A DNA stretch of 64,000 nt from Nyssa sinensis (lineage: Eukaryota; Streptophyta; Magnoliopsida; Cornales; Nyssaceae). The stretch lies in contig CM018052.1 in assembly GCA_008638375.1 (NCBI GenBank), forward strand, positions 17,363,950-17,427,949, read 5' to 3'. Shown here one piece after another: positions 1 to 11,362 of the stretch (the first letter of the stretch is position 1; each line of letters starts with the position of its first letter). A model generated the notes under the pieces. That model saw only the letters and a list, made by a program, of their open reading frames with translations. It was not told the origin of the DNA and ran no database searches. Made by a program: the position numbers and the translations under genes.

Positions 1-1888
1 TAAGATCAGATAAAAAACTATTGACTATGTATTCATTGGTTATACAAATAACAGTAGTGCGTATCGATTTCTTGTTCATAAATATGAGATTCCTAATGTG
101 CATGTTAATACAATTATTGAGTCGAAGGATGCTTCATTTTTTGAAAATATATTTCCTAATAACATGACACATGAATCAAGTTTACATAAAAGGCCTATAG
201 AAGCTACAGTTAGTAATAATCATGAAAATATAGACCAAAAGTCTACAATTGATGAACCTAGACATAGCAAGAGAGCAAAGAAATCAACTTATTTTGGACA
301 TGATTTTCTAACATATTTGTTGGAAAATGATCCTCAATCCTTCAAGGAAGCAATGTCCTCTCTTGAAGCTTCATATTGGAAAAAAGCAATCAATAGTGAA
401 ATTGAATCCATCATGCAAAATCATACATGGGAATTAGTAGATCTTCCACCTGGTTCCAAACCATTAGGATACAAATGGATTTTTAAAAAGAAAATGAAAT
501 TTGATGGGTCAATAGAGAAATATAAAGCAAGCTTGTTGTCAAAGGCTATAAGCAAAAGGAACGATTAAATTACTTTGATACTTATTCACCAGTTACTAGA
601 ATCATATCCATTCGTATGCTGATCGCAATAGCATCCTTAAATGGATTAGAAATACATCAAATGGATGTAAAAACTGCTTTATTAAATGGTGAGTTAGATG
701 AAGAAATATATATGGAACAACCCAAAGAATTTATTGTTCCTGGACAAGAAAGGAAAGTATGTAAGCTTGTCAAATCCCTTTATGTATTAAAACAAGTACC
801 AAAACGATGGCATGAGAGATTTGACAATGTAATGATGTCAAATCGATTCAAGATCAATGAGTGTAACAAATGTGTGTATGTCAAAATCACTCTAAAAGGA
901 TATGTCATTTTATGTTTTTATGTTAATGATAAGTTAATTTTAGGTAGCACCAGTGATATAATAAAAGTTACAAAACAAATGTTATCTAGTAGATTTGATA
1001 TGAAAGATTTAGGTGTCGCAGACACTATTCTAGGAATAAAAATTTCTAGAATGTCTAATGGACTTGTTTTATCTCAATCTCGATCATTACATTGGGAAAT
1101 TACTTGATAAGTTCAAGACGTATAACATAAATCCTGTAAAGACACCAGTGGATGTAAGTCTTCATCTTGCTAAAAATACTAGTGAAAGCATATCTCAATT
1201 AGAGTATTATCGTATAATAAGTAGTCTAATGTATGTCATGAACTACACTTGACCTGATATAGCATATTCTGTAAGTAAGCTTAGTTGATTTATGAGTAAT
1301 CCAAGAAACAATCATTGGAAAGTCATAATAAGACTTTTGGGATATTTAAAATATACTCAAAATTATGGATTGTACTTCACGAGATATCCAGCTGTACTTG
1401 AAGGGTATATTGATGCTAATTGGATATCTAATTCAAAAGACTCAAAATTCACAAGTGGATATGTTTTTACTCTAGAAAGTGCAGCCATGTCTTGGAAATT
1501 CTCCAAACAAACATGTATTGCTAGATCTACAATAGAATCTGAATTCATTGCTTTAGATAAAGCTGGAGAAGAAGCATAATGGCTTCATAATTTCTTAGAA
1601 GATATTCCAAATTGGTCAAGACTTATGCCTGCTATTTGTATACTTTGTGATAGTCAATCAACAATTGGAAGGGCACAAAGTCATATGTATAATGGTAAGT
1701 CATGACTCATATGTCAAAGACATAATACCGTTAGGCAATTGCTCTCGAATAGAATTATCACCATTGACTATGTAAAGTCAAAAGATAATATTGCGGATCT
1801 ACTTACAAAAAGCTTAACACGAGAGCAAGTGGAAAGTTCATCGAAAGGAATGGGTTTAAAGCCTATGTCTGAACAAGAGTTGTTATAG
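1..1888 (+). pseudogene. Ty1/copia pol remnant (post-integrase, reverse transcriptase, RNase H)
   Basis: Decayed polyprotein of a copia retrotransposon entering from the left edge. Visible in order: the post-integrase linker (FIGYTNNSSAYRFLVHKYE at about 32-90), the RT entry (SYWKKAINSEIESI, WELVDLPPGSKPLGYKWIF), the RT core (QMDVKTALLNGELDEEIYM at 658-714), and the RNase H end with [12 protein letters not shown] and the terminal DNIADLLTKSL near 1788-1820. Domain order RT-RNase H with integrase upstream is typical of copia. It cannot function: a 1-nt frameshift lies near 535-541, another near 1090, and stops interrupt at 1250-1252, 1286-1288 and 1577-1579. The catalytic YVDD box reads YVND (Asn codon 925-927). 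Gag, protease and the 5' LTR lie outside the window. I am confident of the family, less so of the sublineage. Confidence 0.93.
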
Positions 1889-2466
1889 TGGCAACCAAAC
1901 CCAGTTGACTGGAGATCCCAAGATCTAGGTTCAAAGGGCCAACCGAACTATGAAGTAACTCAGTACGCACTGAGGAGATATGTACTCCTAACCATTCTTA
2001 TGATGAGGCAGTGCACATCTGCCACGAGAACCAGGACAAGTTACGCTTTTAATGATCTTTATATCTTGAAAAAATGTCCAAGTGGGGTATTACAGGATAC
2101 TATTTATAGAAATCACCTATGTGATTAAGAAAGTGCCGCTTCTATGAGAATTTTGAAAGGTTGAATTCTCTAAAAACACTCACGGAACTAAGAGGTGTTC
2201 AAGGCCAAAATGAACACAAACGTGAGAACCAACTGTGTCTAAAAGGGTATTGTGTGATTTCTATTGTCTTGGTTTACACAAACGATTGACAGTTCAAAGA
2301 CTTCATGTCCACTGATTAGCTGAGTAAACCCAATAGTCGTTCACTAGGGCAAGTTCAAAGCCAATAGGCTACTTAACCCAATGCAGTAACCTTTTCACTG
2401 TACTCAAACTAGTGTCTGTATTTTTATTTGCATTAAATTCCAGTCAATTTCATTCACGTGGGGGAT
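1889..2466 (+). other. copia 3' untranslated region ending in a polypurine tract
   Basis: Non-coding spacer between the end of the copia pol remnant and its 3' LTR. It closes with a purine-rich run (gtgggggatt, about 2457-2466) directly before the TGTTGG that starts the LTR. This is the position of the polypurine tract that primes plus-strand DNA synthesis. No other ORF or RNA is visible. Confidence 0.6.
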
Positions 2467-3465
2467 TGTTGGACGGTTTTAAATATGGGTCAACTTTGAG
2501 CCTTAATTAATGTGGGTCCCACATATAATTTAAGGTAGATCCACATTGAAATGTATTCTCCTCCATGAGAAGATAAATCACACATATTAACTTGTCCAAA
2601 CTCGTTAAGTAATGAAAGAGAAATTGACTCTTAAAGTCCTCACTTGAACACTTATTGTAAAGTGGTAAATGACCTTTGTCCCACATTGGTTGGCTATTAA
2701 AGTTCTAATGAGTATATATACTCCTTCCTTGTAAAGTGGGTTGGGCCCCAAGGGGCACCCCAGTTTTGTAGAAAGGGGAAGACCTAAGCTAAGTGGGCTT
2801 ACCCCACGCGCGTGCGCGCTGCCCCACACCGAACCGAGCCGGGCCGGTCTCGGGCTCGGGTTTGGGTCTTGGGTCCTGGGTCCTGGGTCCTGGGTCCTGG
2901 GTCCTAGGTCCTGTTAAGTATATATTTTTTAGACAAAATTTATTTAAATTTTTTGTCGAACCAAACGTGGTCTTAGGAGTTATAGTGACGCTTCTAAAAC
3001 AGTGGCGTTTCATGACTGAACTATCACCATCTTATAGTCTGTTCGAATGGTCATAACCATTCACGAACAAGTTCATTTGAGTCTATAAATACTCAATTCT
3101 GCATTGCATTCCATCATCCGAAAAATTGCATTCTCTCTTTCTCTCTATAAATTTCTGTTCTGCATAATTCAAGTACTGTCGTAGTTGTGTTCACTGGATT
3201 CTAAAGATTGAAGTGTTGCATCTTTAGAATTGAAATTTGTTCTATCTTAAGAGACGGTTTCTCATCACCTTGAGAACTGAGAGGGAACAAATTCATCTTA
3301 AGAAATTATAAAATTTACAAGGTTCGAATTTCTTCTTTCTATTCTATTTTAATACTGTAAGTTAAAATTATTTATATTTTTATATATTTATTTATATCTT
3401 TTTGTTTTAATTTTAATAATAGTATATATAATCAATATAGTTGGCCATCATATATACTCCAAACA
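2467..3465 (+). mobile_element. copia 3' LTR
   Basis: Starts TGTTGG immediately after the polypurine tract. A TATA-like tataaat lies at 3084-3090, followed by a pyrimidine-rich leader, as expected for U3 then R. The right end is uncertain: I place it at the CCAAACA ending at 3465, which mirrors the TGTTGGA start imperfectly. The 5' LTR is outside the window, so the end cannot be checked by LTR-LTR comparison. A short GC-rich stretch with a 7-bp minisatellite sits in the U3 part. Confidence 0.6.
2863..2912 (+). repeat. 7-bp minisatellite TGGGTCC in the copia LTR
   Basis: About seven tandem copies of TGGGTCC, the first and last imperfect (TGGGTCT, TAGGTCC), follow a GC-rich stretch at about 2807-2862 that contrasts with the AT-rich surroundings. 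Confidence 0.9.
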
Positions 3466-4029
3466 AGAGGTGAGAACTTGAATTTTTGTCAAGTAAAATT
3501 TTCAATTTGCCGTTAACATTATGATAGATCATTTCAATTTGGTTTCAGATGCTTTTTGCACTCTTCCTTTCCTTTCATTGATGGTTGTAAGTCTTTTTTC
3601 TTCTATTATCAATGTGAGATGGGGGGCCGTTTTTCCATCAATCAGGCATAATGACATACTGGTGCTGCCAAGTACGTACACAACTTGCATAATATTTCAT
3701 AATTAAAACAAGATGGAAGAAGTTTCTAAAGAAGTACATTATTTTAGGTACTCTTTACTTTGTAGTGGTTTGTGTTTTAGGTTCTACTTGTTCAAGTGAT
3801 GGAAATGAGAAGCTATCGAACTCTTTTATTGTACTTTACTTGCAAAAAGAAAGAAGTGACATTTCATTGCCCAAATTGGCATTCTCACAGCTCATCTGAT
3901 TAATTAGCTGGACCGATATGAGAGGACAAAGCACCAAGAGGCTACATGATATGAGAGGACAAATGTACAACTGCACAAAATGACACTTGGGTGCAATAAT
4001 GTTGTATGGTTTGAGTAGCCAGTATATGC

Positions 4030-4030
4030 T

Positions 4031-4061
<31 letters not shown>

Positions 4062-4062
4062 A
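4030..4062. repeat. (AT)n(GT)n microsatellite
   Basis: Compound dinucleotide run, AT followed by about ten GT units. Confidence 0.95.
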
Positions 4063-4361
4063 CACCATGAAATGCAAACTGGGGTTTTCAGCCTTGTTCT
4101 GTTCTTTCCTTTTGATTTCTTTTATTCAATGAAAGATCATATGGTTAACCACTACCATAGATTAGACTTTGATATGTGTTTTATCTTTTAATATAATCAA
4201 GTGGATTATCCATCTCCATGGAAAGCTAGCTAGGGTAACCGATGCCTGGAAGAATCACATGTTTAGCACTCAAAAATTTTGTTTAAGGGCCAGATATATA
4301 AGTTAACATTAATTGAATGGCCCCAAATATGAATTAGTTAATCTCTAATCCTTTGTTTTTA

Positions 4362-4413
4362 TTGGAATCAAGAAGTTGGTTATTATCGTTTGTTGACGGT
4401 TGGCACATGGAAT
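4362..4413 (+). repeat. direct repeat copy 1 (~52 bp)
   Basis: Shares GGAATCAAGAAGTTGGTTAT and, after a few mismatches, the block GTTGGCACATGGAAT with 5226-5275, same orientation and about 860 bp away. Both copies lie in non-coding DNA. It may be part of a dispersed repeat family or a local duplication. Confidence 0.75.
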
Positions 4414-4573
4414 GCACAACGACACAAATGAAAATATCAGGCAAAAAGAAATCAACCAACTAATCCCAAGGATTGTAATTGGTTGTTGGTGCAGTACTCA
4501 TAAAAAAGAGCAAATAAAAAATAAAAGCTCAGTGCCAAGTTGATGTCACTTAATTAGGTGCTTGAACTATATC

Positions 4574-4595
4574 TATATATATATATATATATATA
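4574..4595. repeat. (AT)n microsatellite
   Basis: Simple AT run of about 22 bp. Confidence 0.9.
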
Positions 4596-4772
4596 ATTTT
4601 AATATATATTAAGAAAAGGAAGAAAGGAATAAATAAAATAAAAGTTGTTCACACCAGAATTGCTCCTTATTTATCATATATCATGAACATTTAGTTATAA
4701 AATTGTAGGATATGCTTCTTGTATTACACTGCATTTACTCACCCACTGAGATATAATATATTTTAAACTGTT

Positions 4773-4798
4773 TGACACACACACACACACACACACAC
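4773..4798. repeat. (AC)n microsatellite
   Basis: About twelve AC units. Confidence 0.95.
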
Positions 4799-5225
4799 CC
4801 CGATACGTTAGAGTTATCGTTCTTACTAGAGCTTACAGTATTAGCAAAAGAGTGAGAAATTGAAGACGAAGATTCCATTATTTTGAACTTGATTGAGGAG
4901 ACCATCTTTCAATGTTTAAGAGTTTAATAAATAGCTCATCAACAAGTTGTTAACACTTAACATGCATATGCTGATTATATTTTGTATTTTTGCTAACCAA
5001 TCAAGCATTCCATTAAAAAACAATTCCCATAGCTAGTGGAAAATCTGCACAACCGAGGTTAATTATTCGTCAACAACAGAATATCACATGCTTCGCACTT
5101 AGATTTGTAATCAGTTTCTTCCCCTTATAACATGGGATTGCTACTGCCCTTAGAAAGAAAGAGGAAAATAAAAGGGACCGGATTGCTAATGATGAATTAA
5201 TTACGATTAATCATTTGATTTTGTG

Positions 5226-5275
5226 GGAATCAAGAAGTTGGTTATTGTCAGTTTTAGGCAGTTGGCACATGGAAT
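5226..5275 (+). repeat. direct repeat copy 2 (~50 bp)
   Basis: Partner of 4362-4413; see that entry. Confidence 0.75.
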
Positions 5276-5622
5276 AGGCAATGATTAATTTGGGACAATC
5301 TCATGCACAAGAGATGAATTAATACTGACAATGATTACTGTAGTTTGAAACCAGATTGGCATCAAACCTAAGTTATTGAACTAGATGAACCTGTAGAACC
5401 ACATTTGATTATATGTGTAATCGTACTAAGATCCCACCTTTGAATTACTTCAGAAAATTCAAATAACATTTTTTAAAGACAAGCATAAGTTGTCATAGTA
5501 TGAAAAATAAAAAATTTATCTACTTTTGACATTGTTTGACCTTTGAAGCAAAATTTATTACAAAAAAATGACAATAAAATCCAAGGACACACTCACAGGG
5601 AGATGAGTAGAAATTAATTGAA

Positions 5623-5699
5623 CCCCCCCCCCCCCGGAAATATATATATATATATATATAAAATAAAAAACCAAAACACACACACACACACACACACAC
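5623..5699. repeat. Compound poly-C / (AT)n / (CA)n tract
   Basis: A run of 13 C at 5623-5635, an AT run at 5640-5660, an A-rich spacer and a CA run at 5675-5699. The CA run creates the Cys/Val-rich minus-strand ORFs here, which are not genes. Confidence 0.95.
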
Positions 5700-8661
5700 T
5701 CCTCACCAAAGAAATAGTTGATTGAATTGCCATTAGTAAGTTGAAGGGCCATACACTCCTACAAGAATATATACCAGTCAACCATCTCCACGAGTGCACA
5801 TGTGTACACATGTGCACACCCACATGTGAACATCCTTGAGTAGATCTCCTAAGATTTTCCTTAGGTTATTATTGAATTTTTTTAAAAAAAAAAAAAAAAA
5901 ATCATATCGTCATTCATATTGTCTACTCAGTTACCATAATGCCTCAGCCTTTTTGTTACTAAACATATTTTTTTGTTTTGGATAATTATATTGACTTTCT
6001 TGAATTATCTAACAATTATAGGAATATTTTCGGTATTTTTTGAAATTATATCGACCTTTTTTTCTGTTAGGGTTTTAATTAATTCTTTTACACGACTAAA
6101 ATATTCTTTTATATTACATTAATTTCTCTTATCTTTTTAGACATCACATGAAATGTTTATTTAATTATTTGATATCACATAAGAGGTGAGTGTAATTATC
6201 CTTTTCTTTTTTTTTATCAAATTTTACTTCTTGTATTCTAAGGCAAATCAAATAGAAATGTGTCAAAATAAAATATTTAACACATATGTAGGCTAAGAAG
6301 TAGTGTTAATCACTTTGTATCACATCTTGATTTATAGAGAGTGTGAATATTGTTTGAATAGCAAAAACCTTTATAATTTCTTTGGTAGGTAAGATTAAGT
6401 AAATCTAAATATAGGTATTGGTGGAAATTTTTCTCAAAGCACCCAACACTCTTTCTTTAATTTTTTTGGGTAGGTGAGCACCCAACACTCACTAGAGAAT
6501 AATGTGTATGGGAATTGGGATGCAAATCATGTGGTCCTGTCCTCTTTCTTTATTAATATGTATAACATGTGTGGGTATTAAAATTAAGTGGAGATTCCCT
6601 AACTGACCTGCTTGACGTGAAAAAGATACCAACTGCTAATGCTTTGAAAGTAATCTTGTTTTTAAATGTTTGAAAAGGTAGGCTACTTGATTCAAGAAAA
6701 CACAATGGGACCTATACTTCTCTTTGGGTCTTGTTGATCTGGTTGGTTTCTCACACTTCCCTATGTGCATGCACTCTCAAAAATTAAAAGAAAATAAAAA
6801 GAGCGTCAATCCCTTCTAGATAATCAAAAGTGTGTCAAAAAATTCCTGAAGAATTAGGTATGAAGTGTTCTCTTAACAGTAGAAATGATAAGAAACCAAC
6901 GTTAGATCGCAGTCAAAAGTTGAGAAAAAAAAAGGAGGGTAGGCTTCTTTGTTTCTATAAATATAAAGTTAGACCTTATAGTAGTCTCAAATATTGAGAA
7001 AACAAAGGGGGTGATATGATGGAATATATTGCGTTTGGTGGCACATGGAATGGAAGGCATAGATTATGGGGAGAATGTGAGGTGATTGAATAATTGGTCA
7101 CAAGGGTAGGGCATCTTTCATATACAAGAGATTTGTGGAAATTGAGTCTTGACCAAGGAAACACTTATGGGATTTGTTGTGCAAGTGCTCATTGTTTTAT
7201 TTTCTTCTAACTTTTAGAGTGTACAATACTTAAAAATCCACTACCATATGGTGTGTTCTTTGTGTGTACGTGTGTTTAAGAGAATCACACGCTTTCTAAT
7301 TTGCAGTTTTGCACGCTAACTCTTTAGCTAAAACAGTGCTTGTTCTACCTACTAAAGATAATTAATCTCTCTCTCTCTAAAATACATCAAGGGATCGAGT
7401 CTAAAAGTGGTTTTCTCTCTAATTAAACTTCCACCTCCCTTGGCATGCATGCATTACTAATTAAAAGAATCAATGTCCTGATACATGAACCAGCTCAGCA
7501 GCATGCTTGATTGGAATGATCTTTTTGGACTAGTGAGGATTGCCTTTTGTAATATTGACTAATGGTCCACCGACTCAGGATGGTTTCAAGAATTTTCACA
7601 CTGAATAATTAAGATTCATGTTGAAGTACTACAAGTGATGGATGACCATGGGAAACATATTTAGAAAGTGCTATCTGAATCATACACATTCCCACTCTCT
7701 ACTTGGAGAGATTACTCCTAAGTTTGCTTCAATATATTCCACAATTATTATGTATATAAATATTTAAGAAAAGAAAAAGACCAACCAAAATGAGATTTTT
7801 GAAAAATAAAGGAACCATAGCCAGTCTTCAAGCTGTAGTACAACCAAAACAGTTCAATGCTAGGACTGTGGAAAAGTATTGATTGGTCTGGGCAATGAGT
7901 ACATGACACATAAGCAAAAAAGTACACTATCCCACCGCCCTTTTTGTTTGTTGTACATGTGTCATATTTTTATTGGCGTGGGAATGGTCCTGGACATATA
8001 ATTAATATCTAAGGATTTAACACGTGTGGTGGGGGCAAAATCTTGCCTTATTTTGGAAACAAGCAAGACCCCAACTTTGTGGAACAAACAAGTTGCACGA
8101 CAGAGAGGTTAGAAGTGGCAGCATTCTTTAGCTGGCAAAGAGTCACAAACCACTTAAATTTCATGCCCATGGGCCAGGTCACCCTTCCAGAAGAGATAAT
8201 CATGTCCACTTGTACATACTCATTGTGTCCATGTCATTTTTCCAATGTTTGATGTGCAATTTCACAAAAATTAAAAAATAAAATAAAATGAAAAACATGC
8301 CATGTCCTATACAAGTGATAATACACCTTTTGCTTGTACACTAAAAACTTCAAGGTCTTAATCAATGGACTTGGAACTGTGATTAATATGCTTGATGATA
8401 AACCTTTTCCGTATGCCCTTTTGAACTAATATTAATGGTAGCTCAAATCACGTACAGTATTTAGAGAGAGAGACATGGAGGTCAAAGTTTAGGTATGTTT
8501 GTATGATGAAAGTGACAATGCTTGGGATAAAGATGAACGCAATGTTAAAATCAGGAAGTTTGGTAACAAATCACATTCATTATTTCAATTGGATTGTAAA
8601 TTCTTTTTTTTTTTCATGACTTCACGCAATTAATATTAGACCAAATTTGATTGTTGATCGA

Positions 8662-9375
8662 TGTAGGATGGATTTTTTTTTTTTATCAGCAAAGAGAAGA
8701 AAAATCTTATTGATGCAAACAAATGTACAAAGGATACATAAGGACACATCAACAAGACAAAGAAGAGAAGGAGAAAGATGCAAAAAGAATCATGGAACTC
8801 AAACTTCATCCCAACCGGATTGACAGCAAAAAGAGATCTAATCATAGGCCAATATCGATGAACAAATCTCAATACAACAAACCAACTTAAACTCAATAGA
8901 ATATAATAGCAAACTGGCCAGGCCAATTAACTAGAAATAACCGCCTACACAAGCAAAATAGGAAGGGATGCAAACAAAATGCACAAGAGGGATTGGTATC
9001 CTAAAAATAAGAATATTTGTTTTAAAGTTGTATTAGGATTGTTTAATTTCTTATTTTAATGTATTTATAATTTCTCTAGTTTCCTAGTTTTATTAGGAAT
9101 ACTATTGGAATTTGTAGTTTTCTATTCAATTAATAGTCTTTATCTGTATTAGGATTATGATAAAAATAAGAGTTTTAGTTTTCTACTCAAAATATTAGTA
9201 TTATAATTCTATAAATATCTTATAATAGGTCTTTATCATGACATATTTTATCAATAAAATATTAATTTTGAATTTTAAAGAATTTATTTTGTTGTTTGAG
9301 TAAGGAGTTCTCATATTACTTGGTTTCTAAGGAATTTCTTGTATTTGATTCTTCTATTTACGTTTCTGTGCTGCA
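8662..9375 (+). mobile_element. Left LTR of a small LTR element, split by an L1-like insert
   Basis: Begins TGTAGGATGGAT at 8662-8673 and resumes at 8994 with TGGTATCCTAAAAATAAG. The matching right LTR reads continuously through this point at 10570-10600, which shows that 8674-8993 is an insertion plus its target duplication. Net length is about 390 bp. It contains tataaat-type and poly-A-signal-like AT blocks (ATTCTATAAATATC near 9205-9220). The right end is placed at GCTGCA (9375), just before the primer-binding-like TGGCATTATAGC at 9381. It may end a few bases earlier, because homology with the right LTR stops at 9367. Confidence 0.8.
8674..8986 (-). mobile_element. 5'-truncated L1-like (LINE) 3' end
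   Basis: Read on the minus strand, this segment ends CTCTTTGCTGATAAAAAAAA, a poly-A-tailed 3' end as left by plant L1 elements. It is flanked by a near-exact 7-bp target duplication, gatggat (8667-8673) and gagggat (8987-8993). The insert interrupts an LTR that is uninterrupted in its partner copy, so its limits are well supported. A 96-codon minus-strand reading frame inside is hydrophobic but lacks any LINE reverse transcriptase motif. It is either the 3' UTR of an L1 or a processed retrocopy. The insertion event is firm, the family less so. Confidence 0.65.
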
Positions 9376-10569
9376 TTATTTGGCATTATAGCGAGGATTT
9401 ATATGGCTCAATGGCAATTGGTATAGATGGGATTTTTTATCCGATCAATGACATACGTAGGACACCATCCGTTACTCGTTTAGAGTCTTAGATTCAAAAG
9501 AATCATGAAGACAATAGGTATCGTATTAACGATGGAGCTCACAATCAACTTAATCGTGGATACGTTTCTATTCGAACAAATTATACGCAATTACACGTTT
9601 CGATTCAAAAACTATACACAATTAAAGACTTCTTAACTTTGATAGTAATTTTTTATTTCAAAAACTTTCATGATTAGATATATGATTTGGATTATAATAT
9701 TTTTTGGCAGAACGTAAACTTATTGGATTCGCAAAAAGAAGGTAGCTTGATTTACAGAGGCATAAACAATTGTAAAGAAAAATATACATTCGTTCATAGT
9801 CAAGAATGACGAGACTACTAATGGAAAGATTTTTGCTAAGAAATTATTTACAGATTTTAAAAGTTAAATATAGGCCAACATGAAAATGCACTAAGAAAAA
9901 AGCAAAAGTAAAATTTGAAATTGTTGAGATAACTTTGATTGATAAGGTTGAATATATTGAATTGTTAAAAGAAGTGAACATTTTTGTAAAAAATCTTCTT
10001 ACCATAGGAGATGCAGATTAACTTATTTCATCCATTGAAGATGATCACAATGAGTTAACAGAAAATAAAATTGAATTTATTTCTATTGGTTTAGTTGAAA
10101 CAATTGGTACAGATGATAAAGAATATGAATTGATTGAAAACCTATTGTGATGAATGAAGAAAATAAAAGTTCCTAATTAGTTGATCAAAGTATGGATTTA
10201 GTGAAACTAATAGATTTCAAATTTTTTTTTTTTTTTATAGAAAAGAAAAAAGAAATTTCCATGTCTGTAGTCAACTTTAAAGATAAAGACAGAACTTTAA
10301 TTAGTGAATGATGATGATTATGATGCTTTCAAAAAGATTAAACTTGTAATAGATCAAAAAGATAATTTTTGTTTTATTACAATAACATTATTATCATTAG
10401 AAAAATGGCTTAAAGTTACATACTTCATGAAAAATGTAGTAGAAAAAATTCATGAATATTTGATTGTTCATTAAGAGATTCAACCAATGATATCGGGTTA
10501 TGGACGAGTTCGTGGTTGTGTACATCCAATCAACTCGATGAGAAGATTTTTTCAAGTGGGAGAAATTGA
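9376..10569 (+). mobile_element. Internal region of the small LTR element
   Basis: Lies between the two TGTAGG LTRs. It starts with tggcattatagc (9381-9392), close to the initiator-Met primer site TGGTATCAGAGC, and ends in a purine-rich stretch (AAGTGGGAGAAATTGA) just before the right LTR, the expected polypurine tract. A possible gag start reads MAQWQLV near 9403. A related frame gives DIRRTPSVTRLES near 9450, but every frame is interrupted. No protease, RT or integrase signature occurs in this ~1.2 kb. The element is therefore non-autonomous or internally deleted, and its superfamily cannot be fixed. Confidence 0.6.
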
Positions 10570-10823
10570 TGTAGGATAGATTTGATACCCTAAAAATAAG
10601 AATATTTATTTTAGAGTTGTATTAGGATTGTTTAGTTTCCTATTTTGATTTATTTATAATTTCTCTAGTTTCCTAATTTTTATTAGGAATTTTTAGTTTT
10701 CACTACAGGAGCATTAGCGGCATTCACAAGCGTCGCCAATATTCCTTGAAATGAAGCGGTCAAAACGAACATCATTAATAAGTGTCACTAAAAAAAACCA
10801 AATAGATTTATATAAGATGCACC

Positions 10824-10990
10824 ACTAATAGTAGATAATTAGCAGCACACAAGGTGTGCATTGTTAATAGTAGACTATTAGTAGTCCATTATTAGCAGCA
10901 TATACTATGTACACTACTAATAGTCCACTATTATTAGCGGCACATATTGTACGTTGCTAATAGTCCACTATTAGTCGTGCCCATTGTGCG
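10824..10990. repeat. CACTA subterminal repeats
   Basis: Three to four diverged copies of a unit containing CTAATAGTCCACTATTAG, itself close to an inverted repeat, followed by a GCACA...TGTGC-type arm. The position just inside the left end is where CACTA elements carry the short repeats bound by their own transposition protein. Binding here is inferred from position and repetition only. Confidence 0.7.
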
Positions 10991-11362
10991 CTACTAACAA
11001 TACTTTTGACATTTTTTACACATGTAATTATTACATTCAACTAATTTTTATATCACTTGCTCAAACTCGTGTCATCAATAATATAATACAATCGTATTCC
11101 AAATGATAGAAAAATAAAATTATTGCCATATATGTAACAAAATTTAATTATAACATAATTCTGAATACAATTAAGTAGTAAATTAAAAATTATTCCAAAT
11201 ATATACATAATGTCTAAAATAAAAAGATGAAAGAAGTTGTCAGCCCCAGTCCGGTGCACCTCTAGGCTGACACAAGAGTCTAGTAATATGAAAAAAGAAA
11301 TTTACAATTAGATGTGAGTAAAAAAATATTAAGAAAAATTATTAAATTAATTTTTTTTAAAA

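Larger units (their letters stand above)
3466..8661. other. AT-rich intergenic stretch without a recognisable gene
   Basis: Stop-dense in all frames. The few ORFs of 60-70 codons have no family signature. What it holds is microsatellites, a poly-C run and one diverged ~52-bp direct repeat, all listed separately. No RNA gene or complete transposon end was recognised. Confidence 0.6.

Noticed and set aside
5558..5823. Cys/Val-rich minus-strand ORFs
   Set aside because: A translated CA/AT microsatellite and poly-C run.
8636..8926. 96-codon hydrophobic minus-strand ORF, membrane-protein-like
   Set aside because: It lies within a poly-A-tailed insertion in an LTR and ends in the tail itself. The hydrophobicity comes from T-rich sequence.
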